From positions 124,001 to 188,000 of the forward strand of contig CAUJGJ010000213.1 of NCBI GenBank assembly GCA_963170055.1: a stretch of DNA of 64,000 nucleotides, in the 5' to 3' direction. Position 1 is the first letter of the stretch, and every line of letters begins with the position of its first letter. This DNA comes from Halisarca cf. caerulea (Eukaryota; Porifera; Demospongiae; Chondrillida; Halisarcidae). A program made the position numbers and the translations under genes. Below are positions 38,885-53,500 of the stretch, one piece after another. A model generated the notes under the pieces. The model had not been told where the DNA came from and ran no database searches. It saw only the letters and a list, made by a program, of their open reading frames with translations.

Positions 38885-41483
38885 TAATACCAATATTTGG
38901 CACTACCACCACGTACATTCCCAGTGGACACACATGAAGTTTCTTAATTACTGTGGGCGTATTTGTGTAGTGTTGGATATGCTGGTGCTAATACCAATAT
39001 TTGGCACTAGCACCACGCACATTCCCAGTGGACACACATGACCTTTCTGAAGTGCTGTGGGCGTATTTGTGTAGTGTTGGATATGCTGGTGCTAATACCA
39101 ATATTTGGCACTAGCACCACGCACATTCCCAGTGGACACACATGACCTTTCTGAAGTGCTGTGGGCGTATTTGTGTAGTGTTGGATATACTGGTGCTAAT
39201 ACCAATATTTGGCACTAGCACCACGCACATTCCCAGTGGACACACATGAAGTTTCTGAAGTGCTGTGGGCGTATTTGTGTAGTATTGGATATGCTGGTGC
39301 TAATACCAATATTTGGCACTAGCACCACGCACATTCCCGGTGGACACACATGAAGTTTCTTAACTACTGTAAGCGTATTTGTGTAGTGTTGGATATGCTG
39401 GTGCTAATACCAATATTTGGCACTAGCACCACTCACATTCCCAGTGGACACACATGACCTTTCTGAAGTGCTGTGGGCGTATTTGTGTAGTGTTGGATAT
39501 GCTGGTACTAATACCAATATTTGGCACTAGCACCACGCACATTCCCAGTGGACACACATGAAGTTTCTTAACTACTGTGGGCGTATTTGTGTAAAGTTGG
39601 ATATGCTGGTGCTAATACCAATATTTGGCACTAGCACCACGCACATTCCCAGTGGACACACATGAAGTTTCTTAATTACTGTGGGCGTATTTGTGTAGTG
39701 TTGGATATGCTGGTGCTAATACCAATATTTGGCACTAGCACCACGCACATTCCCAGTGGACACACATGACCTTTCTGAAGTGCTGTGGGCGTATTTGTGT
39801 AGTGTTGATATGCTGGTGCTAATACCAATATTTGGCACTAGCACCACGCACATTCCCAGTGGACACACATGACCTTTCTGAAGTGCTGTGGGCGTATTTG
39901 TGTAGTGTTGGATATGCTGGTGCTAATACCAATATTTGGCACTAACACCACGCACATTCCCAGTGGACACACATGAAGTTTCTTAATTGCTGTGGGCGTA
40001 TTTGTGTAGTGTTGGATATGCTGATGCTAATACCAATATTTGGCACTAGCACCACGCACATTCCCAGTGGACACACATGACCTTTCTGAAGTGCTGTGGG
40101 CGTATTTGTGTAGTGTTGGATATGCTGGTGCTAATACCAATATTTGGCACTAGCACCACGCACATTCCCAGTGGACACACATGACCTTTCTGAAGTGCTG
40201 TGGGCGTATTTGTGTAGTGTTGGATATGCTGGTGCTAATACCAATATTTGGCACTAGCACCACGCACATTCCCAGTGGACACACATGACCTTTCTGAAGT
40301 GCTGTGGGCGTATTTGTGTAGTGTTGGATATGCTGGTGCTAATACCAATATTTGGCACTAGCACCACGCACATTCCCAGTGGACACACATGACCTTTCTG
40401 AAGTGCTGTGGGCGTATTTGTGTAGTGTTGGATATGCTGGTGCTAATACCAATATTTGGCACTAACACCACGCACATTCCCAGTGGACACACATGAAGTT
40501 TCTTAATTGCTGTGGGCGTATTTGTGTAGTGTTGGATATGCTGGTGCTAATACCAATATTTGGCACTAGCACCACGCACATTCCCAGTGGACACACATGA
40601 CCTTTCTGAAGTGCTGTGGGCGTATTTGTGTAGTGTTGGATATGCTGGTGCTAATACCAATATTTGGCACTAGCACCACGCACATTCCCAGTGGACACAC
40701 ATGACCTTTCTGAAGTGCTGTGGGCGTATTTGTGTAGTGTTGGATATGCTGGTGCTAATACCAATATTTGGCACTAGCACCACGCACATTCCCAGTGGAC
40801 ACACATGACCTTTCTGAAGTGCTGTGGGCGTATTTGTGTAGTGTTGGATATGCTGGTGCTAATACCAATATTTGGCATTAACACCACGCACATTCCCAGT
40901 GGACACACATGAAGTTTCTTAACTACTGTGGGCGTATTTGTGTAAAGTTGGATATGCTGGTGCTAATACCAATATTTGGCACTAGCACCACGCACATTCC
41001 CAGTGGACACACATGACCTTTCTGAAGTGCTGTGGGCGTATTTGTGTAGTGTTGGATATACTGGTGCTAATACCAATATTTGGCACTAGCACCACGCACA
41101 TTCCCAGTGGACACACATGAAGTTTCTTAACTACTGTGGGCGTATTTGTGTAATGTTGGATATGCTGGTGCTAATACCAATATTTGGCACTAGCACCACG
41201 CACATTCCCAGTAGACACACATGACCTTTCTGAAGTGCTGTGGGCGTATTTGTGTAGTGTTGGATATGCTGGTGCTAATACCAATATTTGGCACTAGCAC
41301 CACGCACATTCCCAGTGGGCACACATGAAGTTTCTTAATTACTGTGGGCGTATTTGTGTAGTGTTGGATATGCTGGTGCTAATACCAATATTTGGCACTA
41401 GCACCACGCACATTCCCAGTGGACACACATGACCTTTCTGAAGTGCTGTGGGCGTATTTGTGTAGTGTTGGATATGCTGGTGC
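38781..41483 (+). repeat. 2703-bp tandem duplication (26 monomers less 1 bp), copy 1
   Basis: It starts with the class I-like monomer and runs through CACTACCACC with CGTACATT, a Q monomer at 39301, a CACTCAC monomer, A, T, and two runs of C closed by a CTAACACC monomer with TAATTGC. The 1-bp deletion near 39807 lies inside. Markers recur at +2703. Confidence 0.9.
39717..39819 (+). repeat. 103-bp monomer, 1-bp deletion in GTTGGAT
   Basis: The C monomer has GTGTTGATATG where others have GTGTTGGATATG. The same lesion is found 2703 bp on, at 42420-42522. Confidence 0.95.
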
Positions 41484-44186
41484 TAATACCAATATTTGAC
41501 ACTAGTACCACGCACTTTCCCAGTGGAATAACATGAAGTTTCTGAAGTGCTGTGGGCGTATTTGTGTAGTGTTGGATATGCTGGTGCTAATACCAATATT
41601 TGGCACTACCACCACGTACATTCCCAGTGGACACACATGAAGTTTCTTAATTACTGTGGGCGTATTTGTGTAGTGTTGGATATGCTGGTGCTAATACCAA
41701 TATTTGGCACTAGCACCACGCACATTCCCAGTGGACACACATGACCTTTCTGAAGTGCTGTGGGCGTATTTGTGTAGTGTTGGATATGCTGGTGCTAATA
41801 CCAATATTTGGCACTAGCACCACGCACATTCCCAGTGGACACACATGACCTTTCTGAAGTGCTGTGGGCGTATTTGTGTAGTGTTGGATATACTGGTGCT
41901 AATACCAATATTTGGCACTAGCACCACGCACATTCCCAGTGGACACACATGAAGTTTCTGAAGTGCTGTGGGCGTATTTGTGTAGTATTGGATATGCTGG
42001 TGCTAATACCAATATTTGGCACTAGCACCACGCACATTCCCGGTGGACACACATGAAGTTTCTTAACTACTGTAAGCGTATTTGTGTAGTGTTGGATATG
42101 CTGGTGCTAATACCAATATTTGGCACTAGCACCACTCACATTCCCAGTGGACACACATGACCTTTCTGAAGTGCTGTGGGCGTATTTGTGTAGTGTTGGA
42201 TATGCTGGTACTAATACCAATATTTGGCACTAGCACCACGCACATTCCCAGTGGACACACATGAAGTTTCTTAACTACTGTGGGCGTATTTGTGTAAAGT
42301 TGGATATGCTGGTGCTAATACCAATATTTGGCACTAGCACCACGCACATTCCCAGTGGACACACATGAAGTTTCTTAATTACTGTGGGCGTATTTGTGTA
42401 GTGTTGGATATGCTGGTGCTAATACCAATATTTGGCACTAGCACCACGCACATTCCCAGTGGACACACATGACCTTTCTGAAGTGCTGTGGGCGTATTTG
42501 TGTAGTGTTGATATGCTGGTGCTAATACCAATATTTGGCACTAGCACCACGCACATTCCCAGTGGACACACATGACCTTTCTGAAGTGCTGTGGGCGTAT
42601 TTGTGTAGTGTTGGATATGCTGGTGCTAATACCAATATTTGGCACTAACACCACGCACATTCCCAGTGGACACACATGAAGTTTCTTAATTGCTGTGGGC
42701 GTATTTGTGTAGTGTTGGATATGCTGATGCTAATACCAATATTTGGCACTAGCACCACGCACATTCCCAGTGGACACACATGACCTTTCTGAAGTGCTGT
42801 GGGCGTATTTGTGTAGTGTTGGATATGCTGGTGCTAATACCAATATTTGGCACTAGCACCACGCACATTCCCAGTGGACACACATGACCTTTCTGAAGTG
42901 CTGTGGGCGTATTTGTGTAGTGTTGGATATGCTGGTGCTAATACCAATATTTGGCACTAGCACCACGCACATTCCCAGTGGACACACATGACCTTTCTGA
43001 AGTGCTGTGGGCGTATTTGTGTAGTGTTGGATATGCTGGTGCTAATACCAATATTTGGCACTAGCACCACGCACATTCCCAGTGGACACACATGACCTTT
43101 CTGAAGTGCTGTGGGCGTATTTGTGTAGTGTTGGATATGCTGGTGCTAATACCAATATTTGGCACTAACACCACGCACATTCCCAGTGGACACACATGAA
43201 GTTTCTTAATTGCTGTGGGCGTATTTGTGTAGTGTTGGATATGCTGGTGCTAATACCAATATTTGGCACTAGCACCACGCACATTCCCAGTGGACACACA
43301 TGACCTTTCTGAAGTGCTGTGGGCGTATTTGTGTAGTGTTGGATATGCTGGTGCTAATACCAATATTTGGCACTAGCACCACGCACATTCCCAGTGGACA
43401 CACATGACCTTTCTGAAGTGCTGTGGGCGTATTTGTGTAGTGTTGGATATGCTGGTGCTAATACCAATATTTGGCACTAGCACCACGCACATTCCCAGTG
43501 GACACACATGACCTTTCTGAAGTGCTGTGGGCGTATTTGTGTAGTGTTGGATATGCTGGTGCTAATACCAATATTTGGCACTAACACCACGCACATTCCC
43601 AGTGGACACACATGAAGTTTCTTAACTACTGTGGGCGTATTTGTGTAAAGTTGGATATGCTGGTGCTAATACCAATATTTGGCACTAGCACCACGCACAT
43701 TCCCAGTGGACACACATGACCTTTCTGAAGTGCTGTGGGCGTATTTGTGTAGTGTTGGATATACTGGTGCTAATACCAATATTTGGCACTAGCACCACGC
43801 ACATTCCCAGTGGACACACATGAAGTTTCTTAACTACTGTGGGCGTATTTGTGTAATGTTGGATATGCTGGTGCTAATACCAATATTTGGCACTAGCACC
43901 ACGCACATTCCCAGTAGACACACATGACCTTTCTGAAGTGCTGTGGGCGTATTTGTGTAGTGTTGGATATGCTGGTGCTAATACCAATATTTGGCACTAG
44001 CACCACGCACATTCCCAGTGGGCACACATGAAGTTTCTTAATTACTGTGGGCGTATTTGTGTAGTGTTGGATATGCTGGTGCTAATACCAATATTTGGCA
44101 CTAGCACCACGCACATTCCCAGTGGACACACATGACCTTTCTGAAGTGCTGTGGGCGTATTTGTGTAGTGTTGGATATGCTGGTGC
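41484..44186 (+). repeat. 2703-bp tandem duplication, copy 2
   Basis: The copy matches 38781-41483 at +2703, including the 1-bp deletion, the Q monomer (42004), CTGATGC (42722) and GGGCACAC (44020). A private change GGAATAAC replaces GGACAAAC near 41526. Its right part seeded the next duplication. Confidence 0.9.
42420..42522 (+). repeat. 103-bp monomer sharing the 39717 deletion
   Basis: GTGTTGATATG occurs at the position homologous to 39807. The third homologous site, near 57380, has the intact GTTGGAT. Confidence 0.95.
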
Positions 44187-46162
44187 TAATACCAATATTT
44201 GGCACTAGCACCACGCACATTCCCAGTGGACACACATGACCTTTCTGAAGTGCTGTGGGCGTATTTGTGTAGTGTTGGATATGCTGGTGCTAATACCAAT
44301 ATTTGGCACTAGCACCACGCACATTCCCAGTGGACACACATGACCTTTCTGAAGTGCTGTGGGCGTATTTGTGTAGTATTGGATATGCTGGTGCTAATAC
44401 CAATATTTGGCACTAGCACCACGCACATTCCCGGTGGACACACATGAAGTTTCTTAACTATGGTAAGCGTGTTTGTGTAGTGTTGGATATGCTGGTGCTA
44501 ATACCAATATTTGTCTCTAGCACCACTCACATTCCCAGTGGACACACATGACCTTTCTGAAGTGCTGTGGGCGTATTTGTGTAGTGTTGGATATACTGGT
44601 GCTAATACCAATATTTGGCACTAGCACCACGCACATTCCCAGTGGACACACATGAAGTTTCTTAACTACTGTGGGCGTATTTGTGTAGTGTTGGATATGC
44701 TGGTGCTAATACCAATATTTGGCACTAGCACCACGCACATTCCCAGTGGACACACATGACCTTTCTGAAGTGCTGTGGGCGTATTTGTGTAGTGTTGGTT
44801 ATGCTGGTGCTAATACCAATATTTGGCACTAGCACCACGCACATTCCCAGTGGACACACATGACCTTTCTGAAGTGCTGTGGGCGTATTTGTGTAGTGTT
44901 GGATATGCTGGTGCTAATACCAATATTTGGCACTAACACCACGCACATTCCCAGTGGACACACATGAAGTTTCTTAACTACTGTGGGCGTATTTGTGTAG
45001 TGTTGGATATGCTGGTGCTAATACCAATATTTGGCACTAGCACCACGCACATTCCCAGTGGACACACATGACCTTTCTGAAGTGCTGTGGGCGTATTTGT
45101 GTAGTGTTGGATATGCTGGTGCTAATACCAATATTTGGCACTAGCACCACGCACATTCCCAGTGGACACACATGACCTTTCTGAAGTGCTGTGGGCGTAT
45201 TTGTGTAGTGTTGGATATACTGGTGCTAATACCAATATTTGGCACTAACACCACGCACATTCCCAGTGGACACACATGAAGTTTCTTAACTACTGTTGGC
45301 GTATTTGTGTAAAGTTGGATATGCTGGTGCTAATACCAATATTTGGCACTAGCACCACGCACATTCCCAGTGGACACACATGACCTTTTTTAAGTGCTGT
45401 GGGCGTATTTGTGTAGTGTTGGATATGCTGGTGCTAATACCAATATTTGGCACTAGCACCACGCACATTCCCAGTGGACACACATGAAGTTTCTTAACTA
45501 CTGTGGGCGTATTTGTGTAATGTTGGATATGCTGGTGCTAATACCAATATTTGGCACTAGCACCACGCACATTCCCAGTGGACACACATGACCTTTCTGA
45601 AGTGCTGTGGGCGTATTTGTGTAGTGTTGGATATGCTGGTGCTAATACCAATATTTGGCACTAGCACCACGCACATTCCCAGTGGACACACATGAAGTTT
45701 CTTAATTACTGTGGGCGTATTTGTGTAGTGTTGGATATACTGGTGCTAATACCAATATTTGGCACTAGCACCACGCACATTCCCAGTGGACACACATGAC
45801 CTTTCTGAAGTGCTGTGGGCGTATTTGTGTAGTGTTGGATTTGCTGGTGCTAATACCAATATTTGGCACTAGCACCACGCACATTCCCAGTGGACACACA
45901 TGACCTTTCTGAAGTGCTGTGGGCGTATTTGTGTAGTGTTGGTTATGCTGGTGCTAATACCAATATTTGGCACTAGCACCACGCACATTCCCAGTGGACA
46001 CACATGACCTTTCTGAAGTGCTGTGGGCGTATTTGTGTAGTGTTGGATATGCTGGTGCTAATACCAATATTTGGCACTAACACCACGCACATTCCCAGTG
46101 GACACACATGAAGTTTCTTAACTACTGTGGGCGTATTTGTGTAGTGTTGGATATGCTGGTGC
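43979..46162 (+). repeat. Type II 21-monomer unit (2184 bp), copy 1
   Basis: T with GGGCACAC, C runs, a Q monomer with TATGGTAAGCGTG (44459), a monomer with TTTGTCTCTAG and CACTCAC, F/T/C monomers, GTTGGTTATG (44797 and 45941), CTGTTGGCG (45292) and TTTTTTAAG. All recur at +2184. Internally it is built from related halves of 11 and 10 monomers, as the GGTTATG spacing (1144, then 1040) shows. Confidence 0.9.
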
Positions 46163-48346
46163 TAATACCAATATTTGGCACTAGCACCACGCACATTCCC
46201 AGTGGGCACACATGAAGTTTCTTAATTACTGTGGGCGTATTTGTGTAGTGTTGGATATGCTGGTGCTAATACCAATATTTGGCACTAGCACCACGCACAT
46301 TCCCAGTGGACACACATGACCTTTCTGAAGTGCTGTGGGCGTATTTGTGTAGTGTTGGATATGCTGGTGCTAATACCAATATTTGGCACTAGCACCACGC
46401 ACATTCCCAGTGGACACACATGACCTTTCTGAAGTGCTGTGGGCGTATTTGTGTAGTGTTGGATATGCTGGTGCTAATACCAATATTTGGCACTAGCACC
46501 ACGCACATTCCCAGTGGACACACATGACCTTTCTGAAGTGCTGTGGGCGTATTTGTGTAGTATTGGATATGCTGGTGCTAATACCAATATTTGGCACTAG
46601 CACCACGCACATTCCCGGTGGACACACATGAAGTTTCTTAACTATGGTAAGCGTGTTTGTGTAGTGTTGGATATGCTGGTGCTAATACCAATATTTGTCT
46701 CTAGCACCACTCACATTCCCAGTGGACACACATGACCTTTCTGAAGTGCTGTGGGCGTATTTGTGTAGTGTTGGATATACTGGTGCTAATACCAATATTT
46801 GGCACTAGCACCACGCACATTCCCAGTGGACACACATGAAGTTTCTTAACTACTGTGGGCGTATTTGTGTAGTGTTGGATATGCTGGTGCTAATACCAAT
46901 ATTTGGCACTAGCACCACGCACATTCCCAGTGGACACACATGACCTTTCTGAAGTGCTGTGGGCGTATTTGTGTAGTGTTGGTTATGCTGGTGCTAATAC
47001 CAATATTTGGCACTAGCACCACGCACATTCCCAGTGGACACACATGACCTTTCTGAAGTGCTGTGGGCGTATTTGTGTAGTGTTGGATATGCTGGTGCTA
47101 ATACCAATATTTGGCACTAACACCACGCACATTCCCAGTGGACACACATGAAGTTTCTTAACTACTGTGGGCGTATTTGTGTAGTGTTGGATATGCTGGT
47201 GCTAATACCAATATTTGGCACTAGCACCACGCACATTCCCAGTGGACACACATGACCTTTCTGAAGTGCTGTGGGCGTATTTGTGTAGTGTTGGATATGC
47301 TGGTGCTAATACCAATATTTGGCACTAGCACCACGCACATTCCCAGTGGACACACATGACCTTTCTGAAGTGCTGTGGGCGTATTTGTGTAGTGTTGGAT
47401 ATACTGGTGCTAATACCAATATTTGGCACTAACACCACGCACATTCCCAGTGGACACACATGAAGTTTCTTAACTACTGTTGGCGTATTTGTGTAAAGTT
47501 GGATATGCTGGTGCTAATACCAATATTTGGCACTAGCACCACGCACATTCCCAGTGGACACACATGACCTTTTTTAAGTGCTGTGGGCGTATTTGTGTAG
47601 TGTTGGATATGCTGGTGCTAATACCAATATTTGGCACTAGCACCACGCACATTCCCAGTGGACACACATGAAGTTTCTTAACTACTGTGGGCGTATTTGT
47701 GTAATGTTGGATATGCTGGTGCTAATACCAATATTTGGCACTAGCACCACGCACATTCCCAGTGGACACACATGACCTTTCTGAAGTGCTGTGGGCGTAT
47801 TTGTGTAGTGTTGGATATGCTGGTGCTAATACCAATATTTGGCACTAGCACCACGCACATTCCCAGTGGACACACATGAAGTTTCTTAATTACTGTGGGC
47901 GTATTTGTGTAGTGTTGGATATACTGGTGCTAATACCAATATTTGGCACTAGCACCACGCACATTCCCAGTGGACACACATGACCTTTCTGAAGTGCTGT
48001 GGGCGTATTTGTGTAGTGTTGGATTTGCTGGTGCTAATACCAATATTTGGCACTAGCACCACGCACATTCCCAGTGGACACACATGACCTTTCTGAAGTG
48101 CTGTGGGCGTATTTGTGTAGTGTTGGTTATGCTGGTGCTAATACCAATATTTGGCACTAGCACCACGCACATTCCCAGTGGACACACATGACCTTTCTGA
48201 AGTGCTGTGGGCGTATTTGTGTAGTGTTGGATATGCTGGTGCTAATACCAATATTTGGCACTAACACCACGCACATTCCCAGTGGACACACATGAAGTTT
48301 CTTAACTACTGTGGGCGTATTTGTGTAGTGTTGGATATGCTGGTGC
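46163..48346 (+). repeat. Type II 21-monomer unit, copy 2
   Basis: Markers GGGCACAC (46204), TATGGTAAGCG (46643), GGTTATG (46981, 48125) and CTGTTGGCG (47476) match copy 1 at exactly 2184. The match ends at 48346: the next monomer is a plain C, not the GGGCACAC T. Confidence 0.9.
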
Positions 48347-50530
48347 TAATACCAATATTTGGCACTAGCACCACGCACATTCCCAGTGGACACACATGAC
48401 CTTTCTGAAGTGCTGTGGGCGTATTTGTGTAGTGTTGGATATGCTGGTGCTAATACCAATATTTGGCACTAGCACCACGCACATTCCCAGTGGACACACA
48501 TGACCTTTCTGAAGTGCTGTGGGCGTATTTGTGTAGTGTTGGATATACTGGTGCTAATACCAATATTTGGCACTAACACCACGCACATTCCCAGTGGACA
48601 CACATGAAGTTTCTTAACTACTGTTGGCGTATTTGTGTAAAGTTGGATATGCTGGTGCTAATACCAATATTTGGCACTAGCACCACGCACATTCCCAGTG
48701 GACACACATGACCTTTCTGAAGTGCTGTGGGCGTATTTGTGTAGTGTTGGATATACTGGTGCTAATACCAATATTTGGCACTAGCACCACGCACATTCCC
48801 AGTGGACACACATGAAGTTTATTAACTACTGTGGGCGTATTTGTGTAATGTTGGATATGCTGGTGCTAATACCAATATTTGGCACTAGCACCACGCACAT
48901 TCCCAGTGGACACACATGACCTTTCTGAAGTGCTGTGGGCGTATTTGTGTAGTGTTGGATATGCTGGTGCTAATACCAATATTTGGCACTAGCACCACGC
49001 ACATTCCCAGTGGACACACATGAAGTTTCTTAATTACTGTGGGCGTATTTGTGTAGTGTTGGATATACTGGTGCTAATACCAATATTTGGCACTAGCACC
49101 ACGCACATTCCCAGTGGACACACATGACCTTTCTGAAGTGCTGTGGGCGTATTTGTGTAGTGTTGGATATGCTGGTGCTAATACCAATATTTGGCACTAG
49201 CACCACGCACATTCCCAGTGGACACACATGACCTTTCTGAAGTGCTGTGGGCGTATTTGTGTAGTGTTGGATATGCTGGTGCTAATACCAATATTTGGCA
49301 CTAACACCACGCACATTCCCAGTGGACACACATGACCTTTCTGAAGTGCTGTGGGCGTATTTGTGTAGTGTTGGATATGCTGGTGCTAATACCAATATTT
49401 GGCACTAGCACCACGCACATTCCCAGTGGACACACATGAAGTTTCTTAATTACTGTGGGCGTATTTGTGTAGTGTTGGATATGCTGGTGCTAATACCAAT
49501 ATTTGGCACTAGCACCACGCACATTCCCAGTGGACACACATGACCTTTCTGAAGTGCTGTGGGCGTATTTGTGTAGTGTTGGATATGCTGGTGCTATTAC
49601 CAATATTTGGCACTAGCACCACGCACATTCCCAGTGGACACACATGACCTTTCTGAAGTGCTGTGGGCGTATTTGTGTAGTGTTGGATATGCTGGTGCTA
49701 ATACCAATATTTGGCACTAGCACCACGCACATTCCCAGTGGACACACATGAAGTTTCTGAAGTGCTGTGGGCGTATTTGTGTAGTATTGGATATGCTGGT
49801 GCTAATACCAATATTTGGCACTAGCACCACGCACATTCCCGGTGGACACACATGAAGTTTCTTAACAACTGTAAGCGTATTTGTGTAGTGTTGGATATGC
49901 TGGTGCTAATACCAATATTTGGCACTAGCACCACGCACATTCCCAGTGGACACACATGACCTTTCTGAAGTGCTGTGGGCGTATTTGTGTAGTGTTGGAT
50001 ATGCTGGTACTAATACCAATATTTGGCACTAGTACCACGCACATTCCCAGTGGACACACATGAAGTTTCTTAACTACTGTGGGCGTATTTGTGTAAAGTT
50101 GGATATGCTGGTGCTAATACCAATATTTGGCACTAGCACCACGCACATTCCCAGTGGACACACATGACCTTTCTGAAGTGCTGTGGGCGTATTTGTGTAG
50201 TGTTGGATATGCTGGTGCTAATACCAATATTTGGCACTAACACCACGCACATTCCCAGTGGACACACATGAAGTTTCTTAACTACTGTGGGCGTATTTGT
50301 GTAGTGTTGGATATACTGGTGCTACTACCAATATTTGGCACTAGCACCACGCACATTCCCAGTGGACACACATGAAGTTTCTTAACTACTGTGGGCGTAT
50401 TTGTGTAATGTTGGATATGCTGGTGCTAATACCAATATTTGGCACTAGCACCACGCACATTCCCAGTGGACACACATGAAGTTTCTTAACTACTGTGGGC
50501 GTATTTGTGTAAAGTTGGATATGCTGGTGC
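48347..50530 (+). repeat. Type II block end: 11-mer repeat, hybrid and Q
   Basis: From 48347 the order repeats 47203 onward at +1144 (C, C with GATATACTGG, the CTGTTGGCG monomer, C, F with TTTATTAAC, C, T, C, C). A hybrid CTAACACC+TGACCTTT monomer lies at 49283. A Q monomer with AACAACTGTAAGCG (49803) is followed by a restored CACGCAC neighbour. Two F/A monomers (one with CTACTACC) end the block. Confidence 0.82.
50006..50036. repeat. Dyad copy with matching changes in both arms
   Basis: Outer arms read GGTACTA and TAGTACC, perfect complements, in place of GGTGCTA and TAGCACC. The single changes are each seen alone elsewhere: GGTAC before 4473, and TAGTACC in class I. Confidence 0.85.
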
Positions 50531-53500
50531 TAATACCAATATTTGGCACTAGCACCACGCACATTCCCAGTGGACACACATGAAGTTTCTGAAGTGCTGT
50601 GGGCGTATTTGTGTAGTGTTGGATATGCTGGTGCTAATACCAATATTTGGCACTAGCACCACGCACATTCCAAGTGGACAAACATGAAGTTTCTGAATTG
50701 CTGTGGGCGTATTTGTGTAGTGGTTTATATGCTGGTGCTAATACCAATATTTGGCACTAGCACCACGCACATTCCCAGTGGACACACATGAAGTTTCTTA
50801 ACTACTGTGGGCGTATTTGTGTAATGTTAGATATGCTGGTGCTAATACCAATATTTGGCACTAGCACCACGCACATTCCCAGTGGACACACATGAAGTTT
50901 CTGAAGTGCTGTGGGCGTATTTGTGTAGTGTTGGATATGCTGGTGCTAATACCAATATTTGGCACTAGCACCACGCACATTCCAAGTGGACAAACATGAA
51001 GTTTCTGAAGTGCTGTGGGCGTATTTGTGTAATGTTGGATATGCTGGTGCTAATACCAATATTTGGCACTAGCACCACGCACATTCCCAGTGGATACACA
51101 TGACCTTTCTGAAGTGCTGTGGGCGTATTTGTGTAGTGTTGGATATGCTGGTGCTAATACCAATATTTGACACTAGTACCACGCACATTCCCAGTGGACA
51201 AACATGAAGTTTCTGAAGTGCTGTGGGCGTATTTCTGTAGTGGTTTATATGCTGGTGCTAATACCAATATTTGGCACTAGCACCACGCACATTCCCAGTG
51301 GACACACATGAAGTTTCTGAAGTGCTGTGGGCGTATTTGTGTAGTGTTGGATATGCTGGTGCTAATACCAATATTTGCCACTAACACCACGCACATTCCC
51401 AGTGGACACACATGAAGTTTCTGAAGTGCTGTGGTCGTATTTGTGTAGTGTTGGATATGCTGGTGCTAATACCAATATTTGGCACTAGCACCACGCACAT
51501 TCCCAGTGGACACACATGACCTTTCTGAAGTGCTGTGGGCGTATTTGTGTAGTGTTGGATATGCTGGTACTAATACCAATATTTGGCACTAGCACCACGC
51601 ACATTCCCATTGGACACACATGAAGTTTCTTAACTACTGTGGGCGTATTTGTGTAATGTTGGATATGCTGGTGCTAATACCAATATTTGGCACTAGCACC
51701 ACGCACATTCCCAGTGGAAACACATGACCTTTCTGAAGTGCTGTGGGCGTATTTGTGTAGTGTTGGATATGCTGGTGCTAATACCAATATTTGGCACTAG
51801 CACCACGCACATTCCCAGTGGACACACATGAAGTTTCTTTACTACTGTGGGCGTATTTGTGTAATGTTGGATATGCTGGTGCTAATACCAATATTTGGCA
51901 CTAGCACCACGCACATTCCCAGTGGACACACATGACCTTTCTGAAGTGCTGTGGGCGTATTTGTGTAGTGTTGGATATGCTGGTGCTAATACCAATATTT
52001 GGCACTAGCACCACGCACATTCCAAGTGGACAAACATGAAGTTTCTGAAGTGCTGTGGGCGTATTTATGTAGTGTTTTATATGCTGGTGCTAATACCAAT
52101 ATTTGGCACTAGCACCACGCACATTCCCAGTGGACACACATGAAGTTTCTGAAGTGCTGTGGGCGTATTTGTGTAGTGTTGGATATGCTGAAGTTAATAC
52201 CAATATTTGGCACTAGCACCACACACATTCCCAGTGGACACACATGAAGTTTCTGAAGTGCTGTGGGCGTATTTGTGTAGTGTTGGATATGCTGGTGCTA
52301 ATACCAATATTTGGCACTAGCACCACGCACATTCCCAGTGGACACACATGAAGTTTCTTAACTACTGTGGGCGTATTTGTGTAAAGTTGGATATGCTGGT
52401 GCTAATACCAATATTTGGCACTAGCACCACGCACATTCCTAGTAGACACACATGAAGTTTCTTAACTACTTTGGGCGTATTTGTGTAATGTTGGATATGC
52501 TGGTGCTAATACCAATATTTGGCACTAGCACCACGCACATTCCCAGTGGACACACATGACCTTTCTGAAGTGCTGTGGGCGTATTTGTGTAATGTTGGAT
52601 ATGCTGGTGCTAATACCAATATTTGGCACTAGCACCACGCACATTCCCAGTGGACACACATGACCTTTCTGAAGTGCTGTGGGCGTATTTGTATAGTGTT
52701 GGATATACTGGTGCTAATACCAATATTTGGCTCTAGCACCACGCACATTCCCAGTGGACACACATGAAGTTTCTGAAGTGCTGTGGGCGTATTTGTGTAG
52801 TGTTGGATATGCTGGTGCTAATACCAATATTTGGCACTAGCACCACGCACATTCCAAGTGGACAAACATGAAGTTTCTGAAGTGCTGTGGGCGTATTTGT
52901 GTAATGTTGGATATGCTGGTGCTAATACCAATATTTGGCACTAGCACCACGCACATTCCCAGTGGAAACACATGACCTTTCTGAAGTGCTGTGGGCGTAT
53001 TTGTGTAGTGTTGGATATGCTGGTGCTAAAACCAATATTTGACACTAGTACCACGCACATTCCCAGTGGACAAACATGAAGTTTCTGAAGTGCTGTGGGC
53101 GTATTTGTGTAGTGGTTTATATGCTGGTGCTAATACCAATATTTGGCACTAGCACCACGCACATTCCCAGTGGACACACATGAAGTTTCTGTAGTGCTGT
53201 GGGCGTATTTGTGTAGTGTTGGATATGCTGGTGCTAATACCAATATTAGGAACTAACACCACGCACATTCCCAATGGACACACATGAAGTTTCTGAAGTG
53301 CTGTGGGTGTATTTGTGTAAAGTTGGATATGCTGGTGCTAATACCAATATTTGGCACTAGCACCACGCACATTCCCAGTGGACACACATGACCTTTCTGA
53401 AGTGCTGTGGGCGTATTTGTGTAGTGTTGGATATGCTGGTACTAATACCAATATTTGGCACTAGCACCACGCACATTCCCAGTGGACACACATGAGGTTT

